Under the pieces are notes generated by a model. It was not told the DNA's origin and did not search any database. It saw only the letters and a program-made list of their open reading frames with translations. From Punica granatum (lineage: Eukaryota; Streptophyta; Magnoliopsida; Myrtales; Lythraceae), in assembly GCF_007655135.1 (NCBI RefSeq), contig NC_045130.1, positions 17,613,363 to 17,677,362 on the forward strand: a stretch of DNA of 64,000 nt, read 5' to 3'. Each line of letters starts with the position of its first letter. The stretch's first letter is position 1. The translations under genes were made by a program, and so were the position numbers. Shown here one piece after another: positions 12,751-25,987 of the stretch.

Positions 12751-13429
12751 AAATTAGTAGAAGAGAGAAAAAAAAAACACGGAGAGAATAGACTAGAAGG
12801 GAGAATTTAGTCAAACAGGACACGCAAAGCAATGGTCACACGGAACTCGATGTGGCTCTCGGCAGACCAGACCCCATTGGATAATGTTTTGTTTTCTATT
12901 TTGAAAAACTCTGAAACATTGTACTCGCTAGCGCACAAATCGAAGGCACTCGTGTCTTACAAAAACAAACCATATTATAATAATACAATTAATTAAAAAA
13001 AACTTTAAAGATATTGTTCATATGTCTTTTTCAAATAATAATTTTATATATGCGTAGCATCTGAATTATGAAGTGTAAGCCAGCCCGTGTATACATGAAG
13101 AATTCTTGGACCCAATATGCGTGGAAGTCGAGCAACATGAAGGCTACTGCATACTGTGTGGGACGTGTATACTTTCGTAATGGAAGACTTATTAGAAAGC
13201 TATCAGATTATCGTTTTTTTTGGGCAAAAAATGAAGCTGATATCACCTAAGAATGAATTGCAAATCACTGAGCTGAAAAATATACATTTGAGGATGAAAG
13301 TAGGATGCCAAAATTTACTTGGAATTTCCAGGAAAAGAGTAAGTTTTTTTTTTTTTTTGGGGTGCCCATTTCTTATTTGGGGCCGAGATTGTAGGGGGTG
13401 AAAAGGGCAAAAACAGAAGTGCAATTTCT
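12751..13429. other. AT-rich spacer, no gene seen
   Basis: No supported gene. Short overlapping frames near 13,068-13,401 show no recognisable domain. Confidence 0.55.
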
Positions 13430-13690
13430 TTTTTAATTGTGGAGACAGCTGGGAACACGTGCGATGGAGGGGGCAAGCACGTGAAGGGGCTTTTCCCAGT
13501 GGGTTTGCTGCTCTGTTCCGGCAAATACTGCCCGGTTGACCGGAGACATTTTGGTCACATTGCGGTAACGCTTGGCTCGTGGGATGCACTGTCCCATCCC
13601 ATCCCACGTTCTCCGCTCCTTCCCCTCCCCACGCGTGCAATAGCATTGGCATCCCCTCCTTAATCCATTCCGCCCACCCTTTAATTATAC
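13430..13690. promoter_or_regulatory. GC-rich island with two G-boxes and a W-box, no gene attached
   Basis: Two CACGTG G-boxes lie 22 bp apart (13,456-13,461 and 13,478-13,483), with a W-box core TTGACC at 13,536-13,541 and CACGCGTG near 13,630. The GC content stands out from the AT-rich surroundings. The 188-aa minus-strand frame crossing this stretch starts in AT-rich DNA and shows no domain. It could be a relic promoter or a gene fragment; that is inference. Confidence 0.3.
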
Positions 13691-15211
13691 AATCAGTATT
13701 GATAATTTGACACGATAAAATAATACAATTGAAATACGTATGAGAGTGGAATTGTAAGGACATAGTCATAACGAGGTGCGACTAAATTCACATAAATATG
13801 GTTATACACCCTTCCAAAATAAGTACGAGATCAGTGACATAGGATACAGGACATATCGAGTAACATGAGTATGAATATATATTGAGGAGATGCTTGCTCA
13901 TATAGAGTAGTAGCAAGGGAGGGCTATATATTGTATAATAAGCTCATAAGTTCTTCGATACATCTTATATTGTACTCTTTGTCGTCTGTCTTTTTCCCTC
14001 TCCATGCATGCATCTATTCTTATTTCCCACCCCCAACAATACAAATTCCTCAAGAACATCCGTCCTTTGTGAAGTGGCCTATATTTGCATACTTCAGACA
14101 GCTATGTTTAATTTTGTCTATCAACAGGGATGAAACTGTTCAGCTTATTATTGTACTATATTCGTAAGATTAAATCTTATGCCAAAATCACTGAAAGGAA
14201 CCCTTATGATGATTAATTAGGGGAGATATGTTCGTATAACGGGTACACATCTTGTGGTCTGAATCTGTTTAGTCGATCGATATTTAGCAAAGTAGCTTTA
14301 ACGTTGATTCATATCCTCCACACTTGAGTAGCAATTTGGTTGCATAGAGTGAGTTTCCGAATTCTTCTTTTGCAAGTTGAGCAAATTGACGAAAATATAT
14401 AGTTACTTCTATCCAACATTTGTTTCGAGAAAGAAAAAAAGCCCACCACATTCGTTGTCGATATATTACAGATAGAGAACAAAAAAAATTCATTTCAAGC
14501 AAGCGTAAGTTTACTATATCTTTTCCCTCCATTATCTTTTCAAGTATAACGAATTATCTAACTTACTTTTAAACACTCCAATATATTAATTAGCTTCGAA
14601 CAATTCGCACAATTTAATGAGTTTGCATTGATACATACATGGGATAGATGTAAATCGGGTTCGATATTTATACATACATAACATTATAGACTTGGGGGCA
14701 TGCGTTATCAAACAAAAATGTTCTAATTATCACTTTTCATTTTATCTTAAACAGGAATTCACTTATTAATATTATGTGTAATGAAACAAAGAAACGTACA
14801 TGTGACATTTGGAACTTGTCTGGTAATAAGGACTTGACAACACAAATAAAAATTAATAAATAAAATAAAAAGGGGAAAAGGAAAAACAATTGGATGAGTT
14901 GAGAGGGACTCTTGAGAGAGATAGGGAGAAAAAAGTGGATGGTGATGGAAATTGGAGAGCTATCTACTAAACTAATGACTTTTTACTTGCAAATTGATTT
15001 GCTTTTGTTAAAGAAAATTTAAAATAACAGCTAAATTTTTAACTTTATAAACAATAATACACTAGTTACCAAAAGAATCTAAAACGAAATTAGCATCAAA
15101 ATAATAATTGTCACGGAACAAAAGACGAATGAGCTAGAACGACCTAATTTATTATAGTTATCTAGCCACCCAAGCTAAAACAGTTCTATGCATTTTTTTT
15201 TTTGCTTTATT
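13691..15211. other. Gene-free spacer
   Basis: Short unrelated frames and AT-rich DNA. Nothing supported. Confidence 0.55.
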
Positions 15212-15214
15212 AGT

Positions 15215-15400
15215 TGGCACTACTGATATTCATAAATTCAACACATCCCGCTAATTCAAGTTCCAACTAAGCCCACTCATTAAGAGGTATACTTCTCCAA
15301 AGCTGTGGTTATTTTATTTTATTTTATATTTACACAAGATTTTAATTTGAAACCTTATAAAAAAAGGTGTTATGGAGTTATTTGCAACAACCCACATTGT
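15215..15400 (-). mobile_element. SINE-family copy, minus strand
   Basis: Read on the minus strand it starts CAATGTGGGTTGTTG, carries the box-B-like block TTCAAATTAAAATCTTGTG, and continues into the family's 3' half (TACCTCTTAATGAGTGGGC). The next copy is inserted directly at its 5' edge. Confidence 0.55.
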
Positions 15401-15417
15401 GATCTATGATGCTAATT

Positions 15418-15542
15418 GCCTCTAATTAAAAGGATTAATTTTATGCATGCATGCAAGTGGATTTTCTCGTATACAAAACTCGAATCCGAGATATTATCTA
15501 AGACACGGTGGTGTAGAGTTTTCTAAATCAACTCACATTGGT
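15418..15542 (-). mobile_element. SINE-family copy with 17-bp TSD
   Basis: Flanked by GATCTATGATGCTAATT (15,401-15,417) and GATCTATGATACTAATT (15,543-15,559), a 17-bp direct repeat with one mismatch. On the minus strand the body begins ACCAATGTGAGTTGATTTAG and has the box-B-like GGATTCGAGTTTTGT. Long variable TSDs are expected for LINE-driven retroposition. Confidence 0.7.
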
Positions 15543-15559
15543 GATCTATGATACTAATT

Positions 15560-16188
15560 ATCTTTGGGAGAACTATTACTACTAGGTATAAGCCTATGCG
15601 TTGTATGGGTGAATAAAAAATTAATTGAGTTTTAATTTGATCAAAATTTCCTAAGAAATTTTAAATTTATCGAGAAAAAACTTTTATTTTTAAGAAAATT
15701 TTCTCTCTGTTTCTTTTTTGCAATTTCATTTTACAGTAAGTGACATAAACCACTTTAATAAAACTAAGCAAAAAATAAGATCCAAATAATTTAGAGAGAT
15801 GAGAATTATCAAATTAGAATTACCACATTGCAGCTCTTGGAAACACATAAGAACTCTTGAATGGAAATGGAAAAGAAATGTAACTCCAGTTCCTTCGGAA
15901 ATGGTAAGATCTTTGGCGCAAGAAGAAGGCGTTGATCCATATCATCGTGACTTGGTAGAAATTACATATGATAGTTAATAATTGATTAATCGATTGATTT
16001 AAAAAAAAAGTGAAAATATGATTTATCACGCTATACTTTGAGAGTTATGTTTCCTACTATATCTCTATATACAATATAATACCTATAAGGTAAAAAAATT
16101 GTGAATATATTCTAAAAAAAATGAGATTTATCAAATTAGAATTACCACCTTCCCACTTCACAAAAAAAGTAACATTTTGTCTAATGCG
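15560..16188. other. AT-rich spacer, no gene seen
   Basis: No supported coding content or structured repeat. Confidence 0.55.
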
Positions 16189-16203
16189 AAATCACATATT
16201 TCT

Positions 16204-16344
16204 TAAGCAAAGTCTCGAGTTTAAGTCTTGCAAATGAAAAAAATTCACGTTGGAAGAGTTTACATCATAATGGGCTAATTCGACTTGACTAGATTAGTCA
16301 TGGCCCAATTGAACTTTCGGATATTATAGTTCACATTGAAAAAA
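16204..16344 (+). mobile_element. SINE-family copy (5'-truncated) with perfect 15-bp TSD
   Basis: Flanked by AAATCACATATTTCT at 16,189-16,203 and again at 16,345-16,359, a perfect 15-bp repeat. The body starts inside the family consensus (TAAGCAAAGTCTCGAG), has the box-B-like GAGTTTAAGTCTTG, and ends in an A-run. A truncated 5' end, an A-rich tail and a long TSD together indicate target-primed retroposition. Confidence 0.8.
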
Positions 16345-16359
16345 AAATCACATATTTCT

Positions 16360-16961
16360 CAAAATTCAATTTTTTTCCTCAGTTATTTTTTTGGTTACAA
16401 ATAGTTTAATTTCGAAATTATCATATACTTTCATATGGAACTTGATACTTCATTTTCTTAAGAATTATTATTAATTGTTTTATTGTTATTAATATTTTTT
16501 AATATTATATCTTAATTACATTTTAAAAGGTAAATGTTTATTTATCTTAAAGTTGAGAAGTAAATATTTATAAAATAGAAAGCAATATATAATATGCTAT
16601 ATTATAAGAAACTAAATCTATATACTAAAATGTAAATAGATATGATAGTAATATAATAAAAATATTGAGATACCAATCATCAATTATAATATATAAAAGC
16701 CGAGCTACAAGATGAGATCGCACCACTTAAGTTAGATTTGTAAACTCTCAACTCAATGTAAGTTGACCTTCCAATTTCAATTAGATGAATCTTAATGATA
16801 TTTTGTTCGGTTTGTATTCAACGAATTTTAGATAAATATATCCACATTATTTGTATATACTCATATAAAATTAAAAAATTAGGAAAAACTAAAAGTTTTC
16901 TCGATACTTGAAAGAACTTCTCGAAATAAGTAAATTTTTTCAAGTTCAATTTGTCAAATAT
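16360..16961. other. AT-rich spacer, no gene seen
   Basis: Very AT-rich. Nothing supported. Confidence 0.55.
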
Positions 16962-17320
16962 TCTATATATAAAAGACGGAAACGTTCATTTTGGGCGTGA
17001 TCATTATTACATCCTAATACCAATGCGATATCTTCCACTCCTTGTATGCAATCAACTATACACATATTAAATGATTATTGTATCTAAACACATATATTAT
17101 TCACATTCTCATGAGAGTAAAGTATCTTTTATCATTATGGTTTTCACTCTTTTGCTCTCACTTAAAATTTGTAGTGTTTGTTATGTCTAATTGGTAAAAT
17201 ATATAATTTTGATATACCTGTTTTACTATCGGTATTCATTGGTATGCATATAATGTGTTGATTACCCACTTTTTTATCATATAAAAATTGATTAAAAAAC
17301 CGGGCCGGGGTATCCGCTAG
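16962..17320 (+). mobile_element. Helitron-like non-autonomous element, about 359 bp
   Basis: It begins TCTATATATAAAAGACGG, followed by TTCATTTTGGG, a typical plant Helitron 5' end. It ends with a GC-rich stretch (CCGGGCCGGGG) and CCGCTAG at 17,314-17,320, followed by T. There is no coding capacity for Rep/helicase. Confidence 0.5.
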
Positions 17321-17906
17321 TCTTATAATAATGATGAGAATTTCTGTATTTCAAAGTGTACTTAATATTAACATGGTAATAAAAAAGTTTTTAAAATTTC
17401 TTACCCTTTTACATTTTCAACCAGCAATTAATTACTTAGAAAATAAACATTAAAAAAATGATAAATTGACTGTTTGAATTTTGAGCATACGTGGCGCTTT
17501 CTTCTCGCGTCCTTAGTTTTTTTTTTTATGTATTATAATTGATAACTAGATTTAGACATGCACAAATACAAAAAATAATAAAACTTAGTTCAACGTTTAT
17601 GAAGATATTTTTAAATTTATTTAGAGAACTTTTTGTAAGATTGCTTTTAATATTTATCCGTGATTGTAAAATTTATATATTTTTAAAAATATTTAATATG
17701 TATTGAAAATCAAGAAAATTGTTTCATTTTTAATAGAATAATTAATTATGATTACAGATAAAAGAAAAAAAAACTCAAATTTATCATGAAGAATCAATAT
17801 TCTGAGCAATCGAGACATTCATTATCTATGAGTTAAGGATTTTTTTTAAAAAAAATCATGGTTCTTTCTTATACTGTGTTTCTCGACTTTCATATATTTA
17901 TAATAA
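17321..17906. other. AT-rich spacer, no gene seen
   Basis: No supported feature between the two Helitron-like elements, which lie 3' end to 3' end. Confidence 0.5.
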
Positions 17907-18943
17907 CTAGGTGTTTAGACCCGTGGTTGCACGGACTCTATAAACAAAATTTATGATACAAACTTTCTTTTATTTATAATATAAAAATTGAATTTAATAA
18001 TATTTGCTAATGTGGATATTATAGTTACAAATGTATATAACACACAAAATTTGTCTTATATAATATGGCCACTATGTTAAAAATATTGAACTTATATGAG
18101 ATTCTTCACTATTTTCACATTACATAGTATTAATAAATTATATTTACTTTGTATATATATGAGGATATTTTTGGTTAAAGGTATATATACCATATGTATT
18201 CTTTTAAATCATATGATATATGAATTATATTATAATAAGAAAAACTAGTTAACTCTATATGTGAATCTTTTTTTAGATCTATCTATTAATTATAATTACA
18301 ATAAATGTGTAAAATTATATAAAGTGAAGAATTGCATCATATTTCAGTAATATAAAGAACTCAAATAAACAAAGAAACATAGAATTTTTTTATATATCTA
18401 AATAAATATACGATCATTTGTCTATTGATAGTTATTTAAAATAATTACCAAAATAGATTTTCATATATATATATATGTGTATATGTATATATATTTTCAG
18501 AACATATATATATTTATTTGATAAATATTTTGTTAATGTGAACTAATTATATGGCCACTATTTAATACACTTGTATTATGGTTTATATATAGATTATTTA
18601 TATATTTGATAAATATTTTTTTAATGTGTATTAATTTTTATATATTTACAACTAGGCCACTATTTAATGTACTTGTATTCAAGTTATATATATAGATTTA
18701 TTTATTCGATAAATATTTTGTTGGTGTGAATTAATTGTATATATTTACAATTAGGTCACCATTTAATGCACTTGTACTCAAGTTTACATATGCATACATA
18801 GATGATACTTATTTATTAAGATAATACATAATTGATACAAATTTCAATTAGATATAGATTGACATTTATATCCTTATGATATTACAAAATTTATCGTTAA
18901 GACCCTATTTATTGTTCCATTGTCAAGTTTATATATATAAAGA
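17907..18943 (-). mobile_element. Helitron-like non-autonomous element, about 1.04 kb
   Basis: On the minus strand the 3' end has a perfect 5-bp hairpin (CCGTG at 17,921-17,925 with CACGG at 17,930-17,934), then CTAG at 17,907-17,910 and T. The 5' end reads TCTTTATATATATAAACTTG, the recurring module noted at 1,365-2,138. Inside, 18,505-18,800 holds three AT-rich units (GATAAATATTTTGTTAATGT type, at 18,520, 18,608 and 18,708). No protein. Confidence 0.5.
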
Positions 18944-19679
18944 AAATTTTATTATAAGAATTTAATATAAGACACTAGTTGTTATTATTTTATAATTTAT
19001 ATTAGTATAAAGAAAATTTACTTTTTATACTATATAAATTTCAATAGGTTAAATTTCAAACCCACGTTAAATAATATTAACTAAAGAGTTCAAGCAAATA
19101 ATTCTTGTAAAATACTTCATATACATAATCACAATCATCAATCTAACTTATAGAAAATTAATTTTAAAAATTTAAAATTCTTGGCTTTAATTAATGAAAG
19201 AATAATAATAATAAAATATATAATTTTTTAATGTTAGTATTAAGTTGATTTTTATTCTAAATACATTTCATGTATTAAGTTTCTTGAGTTGAATAATTTT
19301 CGATAATGGATTCGATGTGATTTCTTGATTCAACTTTCATAAAGCTAACAATGATTTTTAAAACTTCATTGCTAAATTTTAAATAATTTCTAATTTCCAA
19401 AAATTATGAATAATTATTACTTATGGATCCTTAAAATTATGAATATTTATTTATTTATGAATTAACAATAAGTGATTAATATATTTCTTTCAATATATTT
19501 ATTTCTTTATTGACAATAATCATTATTATTTAATTTATATATTGTATATTAATTTATTAAGACATTTACTATTGGATATATTTATTTTTATAATAATAAT
19601 TATTATTATTGCAATTCAAAATTTATATTGTATATTAATTTATTAACATTCTATCTCTATTTATTAGGATTGATACAAT

Positions 19680-19713
<34 letters not shown>

Positions 19714-22314
19714 ATAGATAATAGATTTGATGTGTACTTGGGTCCCCTTCAGCACAGTCCACTCGTGCGGGACCCGCCTAGCCAAGAAACCACTCTGTTA
19801 ACGTTATCTACGGAGATTTTCTTTCCATTATTCGGTCTGTACGAAAAAAAAGAAAGATAATGAAAATAATTAAATGAAAATGAAAAGTGAATATGTTGCA
19901 GAGGTGGAGAGAAAGACAGGCTGGACCCGCACACCTGTAATCTGTTCATCTTTGACCTTTGACTGCCCCCACTTCCCTAATAATTAATTTATTAATATCA
20001 ATTGACTATTCAAACCTAATTGGATGGATATATCACACAAAGAAAGAAACAAGCCCCCCACTCCCTTTTCTCTTTTTCGGGGTGAGCTCCTCCTATTTTA
20101 TGATCTTTCCTTTTGGCCCTTCAGATCTTCTGATTTTATATTTATTCCTTGGATGTGAAGTTCTCCATTTAAGGCCATTGCTTGATTTAACCCAACCTTC
20201 TAGGTCACTCAATCTCGTTTCCAGGTTGCTTTCGGGGAATCAGGATTGGACCCTTGTTGTAGAGACACAACTAGTTGATATATTTTCTCCAGGCAATAAT
20301 GACTTTTTAGCATTGAAGCCGAAAACAGTTAAAGTGCTAAAACATATGATTTTACGCGTTTTTTGTATCTAAAAGTTTTATTAAGAAACCAATAACCATT
20401 AGGAACTATGGGCGCTACTGTGTTTCTGTTAACGTGCAAGTGGTTTATCAGATATTAACATTCCTCTTCTATAAGAAATGCCTTCTTTGCACGAAATCCT
20501 CGCAGGCCATATTAATGAAAGGTTGGTGTTTTGCATTTTTTTTATACGTTATCCTCAATTTGTTACTCGATAAAGATTAACTACGTGAGTATGAACAAAG
20601 ATATTGTGAATGTATCCGTTAAAAAAGATGATTAGATATGGGAGAGAGAGGCACGTGCAATTTATGAAGGGAAGTCTCAGTTAAAAGATCAAGGCAATTG
20701 ATATATCTAGCTAGTTTTTTAAATGCTTGATAATTAAAGTATTGGCTTCTTGATTTTTGTCATTAACTTGCCATCTGCTGGTGCGATACAATACTTTCGA
20801 TTAATACTAGTGTACCTTTTATAAACTCGAATATATATATATACTAGCTAGGTCCATCATGACATCTCAAGCATAAATATCCTTCCTGTGGGGAAGCTTC
20901 TAGCAATTCTCTTATACTTGGTGGAGTGAAAAGAAAGATTCTCATTTGGTTGAGCCAAAAGGGTTAAGGTAGAGAGAAAATGGTATTTCACCTCAAAAGC
21001 ATGCATCATGCTTGCACATAATGTGAAAGGATTGCTTTGACTACATTTACGTTGTAAAAAGCCAACAGAAAGGGAACATAGGTATCGTGAGATCGATCGA
21101 CCTGACATAACATAAAAATAAGCTCTTCACCTTCAAAAGTGTTCTTCGTATAATTACAACTTTCTTGGCTGGTTTTCAAAAGGTAAAACATGCATGGCTG
21201 TCCTTTTTAATTAAGGATTTCTCAATGTCTTGAAAGTTATGTGAGAGCTAAGTACGAGATTTATTATATATATTAAACTAATTTGTACAAAGTAAGATAT
21301 GTGGATCTCATTGGTTGATTTTGATTTGCACATTTGGCCATGAAAGGAACATATTTGCCGTTTCCTTTTTGGTGGACAAAGGACCGTTTAAAAGTGAGGA
21401 TGCTTTTACAAGGTTAAAGGACACACACACAATCTTCTCTTCACATGCCTTTTTATAGCTTCCGCATGCTGCATACATCATGAGTTAAAGAGATCATGGA
21501 GTACCCCAACCCTGTCAGTCTTCGGGGACAAAAGACCTTCCATCTTTGACACAGACAAATAACATCATCTACTCAGAAAAAAAAAAGGCAAATAAATCAC
21601 ATATATATATAAAGCGCCAAGATCAAAGTTCTATAAAATCTTTTGGAGCTAGCTACTACCTTTTTTTTTTTTGGAATTGATTTGCCATATGGAACCCCTT
21701 GTAAACTCTTCATAGAATTGTAACCAATATTGTTCAAAGGAGACTATTCCAGATATTCTTAAACCCGATGTGCCGCTTTTGAAGGAAATGACATTTATGT
21801 GCTTTATTTTTTTTTATAAGTGAGACTTAACCCCGATGGTCTCACGAACCCCCCAACCATCCATTCCTCCGGGGTCGGGTGTGTACGTGCATGATAGTGC
21901 ATATGAGGGGGGGCCTCCAAAAGTTGTTGCAGTAAGGTAGAATCGAATCTACAATTTTTTTTTTTGTTATGCAATAGAGAGAGATGTACTTAATTATTGA
22001 GAATTTAGAATGCTACATGAAAAAGTTAAGAATAATTCAATAGATTTATAAAATAATAGGTATTACAACTTAAAAATTCGAATTTTTAGTTGAAGATAGA
22101 TCTAATAGCTTTGAAGACCTGTAGAAATTTTTTATCAATCACCCAGTGTTAACCTTTCAAAGATTATATTCACTGGAATTTTTTTTTTGGGAAAGGCTAT
22201 TCACTGGAGTTTTTATCCTTGCAAGTAGAAAACTACAAAGAATAATTTCCACAACCGAATAGAACAAGTATCCCCATTTTTGTACTTGTAGCACTGGTGA
22301 GCTCTGACCTTTTC
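18944..22314. other. Gene-free spacer
   Basis: AT-rich DNA with an AT microsatellite at about 19,679-19,705. Two W-box cores (TTGACC, TTGACT) lie at 19,952-19,964. The open frames at 19,749-19,949, 19,959-20,372 and 20,857-21,191 have no recognisable domain. Confidence 0.55.
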
Positions 22315-23082
22315 TAAGTACTTGTTTGTTTAGACTTCAAATTTCAGCACTGAAATTTTAAGCAATTAATAGAATAAGTGTTGAATTGGTTAAATCAAAT
22401 TGTTTGGTAAAATAAGTAGTCAAAAATTAAAGTTATATTATTAAGAGCCCAATTTTTTGCTTATTTGTACTTTGATCCCTTTTTTTGTTTCCAAAAAAAT
22501 AAAATGAAAACTAAAAAAAAATCAGACATGTGATATAATATGAGGCCTCGTCTGTGGCGATGGTGGTTGGAGATGAACCACTAACACCGAGATCTCACCC
22601 TCACTCTATCTCGCTTTGAAAACAGAGAGAAGAAGGAGAGCAGGGGAAAATTCCCGCGATTTTCCCGCGATGGTGTCCCAATCTTTAGTCACCATCCCTC
22701 CGGCGAGGTGGCGCAAACTAGGCGACCTTGCCCGAGGGGTGGTGGCCTACGATTGGACCACTGCCTTTCGGAATCAATGACAGTGGGGGAGGGTTGAGTC
22801 ACGTCTTCCCCCTCTCTCTCTATTGGGTCTGGGAGCTGAGGGGTGGACTAAATTGCAAACAAAGAAACACTTTGAGGGCTCTGATGTAATAAATGAAGAA
22901 AAGCCCCTGCTGAGCGAATCCGTAAAGAAATGACTGAATGAAGCAGGTCCTCACCTACTTAATCATTTAGCACCTTTGAGTTAAGTCTATATTCTTTTTA
23001 GTGTTTATCAAACAAACTTAATTTCATTAAGTGTTGAATGATTAAATTCAGTACTTATTTTGTGTTATTAAACACATGCTAA
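22315..23082. mobile_element. Dispersed repeat with imperfect terminal inverted repeats
   Basis: The left end (AGTACTTGTTTGTTTAGACTTC) and the complement of the right end (AGCATGTGTTTAATAACAC) are imperfect inverted copies. The interior is GC-rich (22,600-22,860) and holds two TTCCCGCGATT-like blocks. A second copy of the right half lies at 1-455. Lengths and ends suggest a non-autonomous DNA transposon that carries an unrelated GC-rich filler. The class is uncertain because no clean TSD is seen. Confidence 0.45.
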
Positions 23083-23327
23083 GATTGCTTCAAGTAGCCC
23101 ATTATAGTGAGACTGAAATATAGGGGGATTGATACAGGATTTGGATCAAAATTAGGGCGCGGGTCAGTAAGGTGGTAAAAAATAAAGTTTCTAAGATATG
23201 GGGTAAATATATGTAATTTTGTCGAGAGTGGAAGAATTACATGTAAATTTCTATCAAGATTTAATGGGACGATGTCTCCTCCAATCCACTCCTTCCGTCC
23301 TTGAATATACACGATCCTAGAAACTCG

Positions 23328-23364
<37 letters not shown>

Positions 23365-25987
23365 CATCCCATCATTTGAGCTCATATACTCAGTTGATAC
23401 TTACGTATATATTTCTTCTCATACACAAAGATATACCCCAAAGATCGAGAGAATGATAATGGTTGTCCTATAAGTTTAATCAAATTATCAATTGAGTCTT
23501 ATAAATTTTATTTTTACTAAATTAGTCTCAAAACGTCTTGTTTATTGTGCACTTTTGATCCATATCGTTGCCAACTGTGTTAATGGGTGATGATGAGTGC
23601 ATTTAGCAACGTCAATTTTTTTTTCAACAGTAATTATAACTCCAATGTGACCAGCAAAAATCTTATAAGTTCATTCAATTGACAATTTACACAAAATTAT
23701 AGGATCATTGATGTCCTTCCCTCCAAAGTTCATTAAACTGTTCGAGGGATTTGTGCAGTCGTCACTGAGGAACATGGAAACGGGTGGACTCGGCAAATAA
23801 GAGAAAATGAGAGGAGCCAACTGCGCAAAATGGAAATCTAGAGGGGCCAGGAGTGCAAAGGTAACCACCAATCATAGTGGTGGATGGCGTATCAAATCTC
23901 AAAAACAGTGATGAACACTAATTTGGTCAAGCATTATTAACACCGATACTTTTGATGTAAACAGAAGTTAGATTTCAGGCTTGAAAATAGAAAGGAAGCC
24001 GGGCCCCACAATCCCCCTCATGGAAGCATTTGACCGATCCAACCAGCTGGAGAAATTATTGTGACAGATTATTGCGATCTCTCCTTTACCATATGCATTG
24101 ATTCACTCACTGTCGCATTTAACTAATCCATACTTTCTCCCTTTTTCTCTACTTGGACTTGGATAGCTGAGGCATCAAGTATGGTATTTCTCTTTTGCCA
24201 AGTTTGTGAGCCTAACTTTGAGCCATCTCGCAAGCTTGCAAAGCAGAAATTGTTTACATCTACTAATATCAGTTGAAGAAAATGCAACTTGCATACTCTA
24301 ACTAATATCAATTGTTTACATCTACTAATATCAGTTGTGAGTCTTGTAATATCAATTGAAGAAAATGCAAGTTGACACGTATAACAATTCTACAACAATA
24401 AAGAGTATCATGACAATAATTTGCTCAATGACACAGAACTTGAACATTCTCATCGGTACAGAAACAAAACTAATCCACTAACTCTTACCCAAAAAACAGA
24501 AAAAAAAACAAGAGAAAGAATCCACTAATTATATAGTTTAATTACAAGGAGATATTATTTTAATTGATTTTATTTTCTTATATGTATATGTCAATTGTTT
24601 CTTTTTGGTATGTATATTGTTTTGACTCTCATGATGTATCTCCTGCATTACAAATAACACTTATTAGAAAAAAATAATTGCTTCCTATATTAAATATTTA
24701 ATGAAACCAAAATCAAATACAATAAATACAGTGTATGTTCAATTACAAAGGAAAATAGAGTATGCTATTAATACAAAATTTTCCAAGACTTCTTATCTTT
24801 CCACCCATTTGCTAGAGACATAAAAATTTAATTATATATGAGCTTATTATAAGATTTCTAAAGAGCAGACTTACCTTCCAAGCTTTACCACTACTTTGTT
24901 AATTACAAGGCTGTATTTTCCTCCCATGGTTCCTTCATTGGAAAAGAAGCTCGTTCAAATTAATTTTCCTCTCCTACCGAAAAAACAAGATTTTCCTCCC
25001 ATGGTTCCTTCATTAGAAAAGAAGCTCATTCAAATTAAAACGTGATATATGCACTACAGAGATAAATATGCCAAAAGGAAAAATATTATTTAATTTAGTA
25101 ATTACAGATTTGCAACCAGACTCCAACCTGCCATTCAAATGCATATAAAAAAATTAAAACCAGACATATATAACTTAGTATAAACAAGAGAATAAAAAGA
25201 ATTTAAACCCTTGATAAATTACCTGCACACGGAATCCAAATTACCATCACACACAACTTCAATCTTAGTATGGGGAGTCTTCCTATTTGAGAATGCCGAA
25301 GTCAAATATTTTGCACCGAAGATCATCCTTGACAAGGCCTTGCTGCACATATGCCTGAGCTTGCTAATTTGGACCTTCCCCTTTTACCGAACGAGAGAGA
25401 ATTTGGTACTAAGATCCGCTTGTTACCTGAAAAAGAATGCGCTTGATAGTATTCAATTGACACTTCAGTATTGGCGATTGAAACAAGCAGCCAGCCTTAA
25501 AGATGTAAGCATTCGATCGTACAATTTTTGAAGTGGGTAACTGCAGAAGATCATGAATAAATAGAGGAAGAAGTGGACAGTTATTTTTTTCCTATTAAAT
25601 ATTAATTTCTTTTGGAAATTTGGATATTGATAAGAGAGAGGAGAGATCGTAGGGATACACTACTAAGAAATTGGGAGGGATTTTGGGAAGAGGTTAGGGT
25701 TGAGACCTCTATCATTATCGGTTAAAAGAATTTGATCTTAGAATTTCTCTTTGTTATTTAGGGTTATGCAAAATCAAGGGATTTTATTCTCACTGATATT
25801 TTGATTTGCCTAATTTTATATCATCAGATGTTAAAATTCAAATCCTAAATTTGATTTATTATTATTATTATTATTATTATTATGACTGAGCAAAGCAATT
25901 AACTATTTATACTTTGGCAATAATAGATAGCATATGGACTCATTCATACTTAGTCGAACCAATAATTAATTAAAGTTGGTTAGTACC
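23083..25987. other. Gene-free spacer with small duplications
   Basis: About 23,450-23,722 is a weak inverted repeat (CCTATAAGTTTAATCAAATT against CCTATAATTTTGTG on the other strand), perhaps another old foldback. A 75-bp tandem duplication (TTTTCCTCCCATGGTTCCTT) lies at 24,915 and 24,990. TA and TTA microsatellites lie at about 23,332-23,360 and 25,859-25,881. The open frame at 25,211-25,531 (106 aa) is not recognised. Confidence 0.5.

Noticed and set aside
13203..13769. 188-aa minus-strand frame
   Set aside because: It starts in AT-rich spacer, crosses poly-T and the G-box island, and shows no domain or codon bias.
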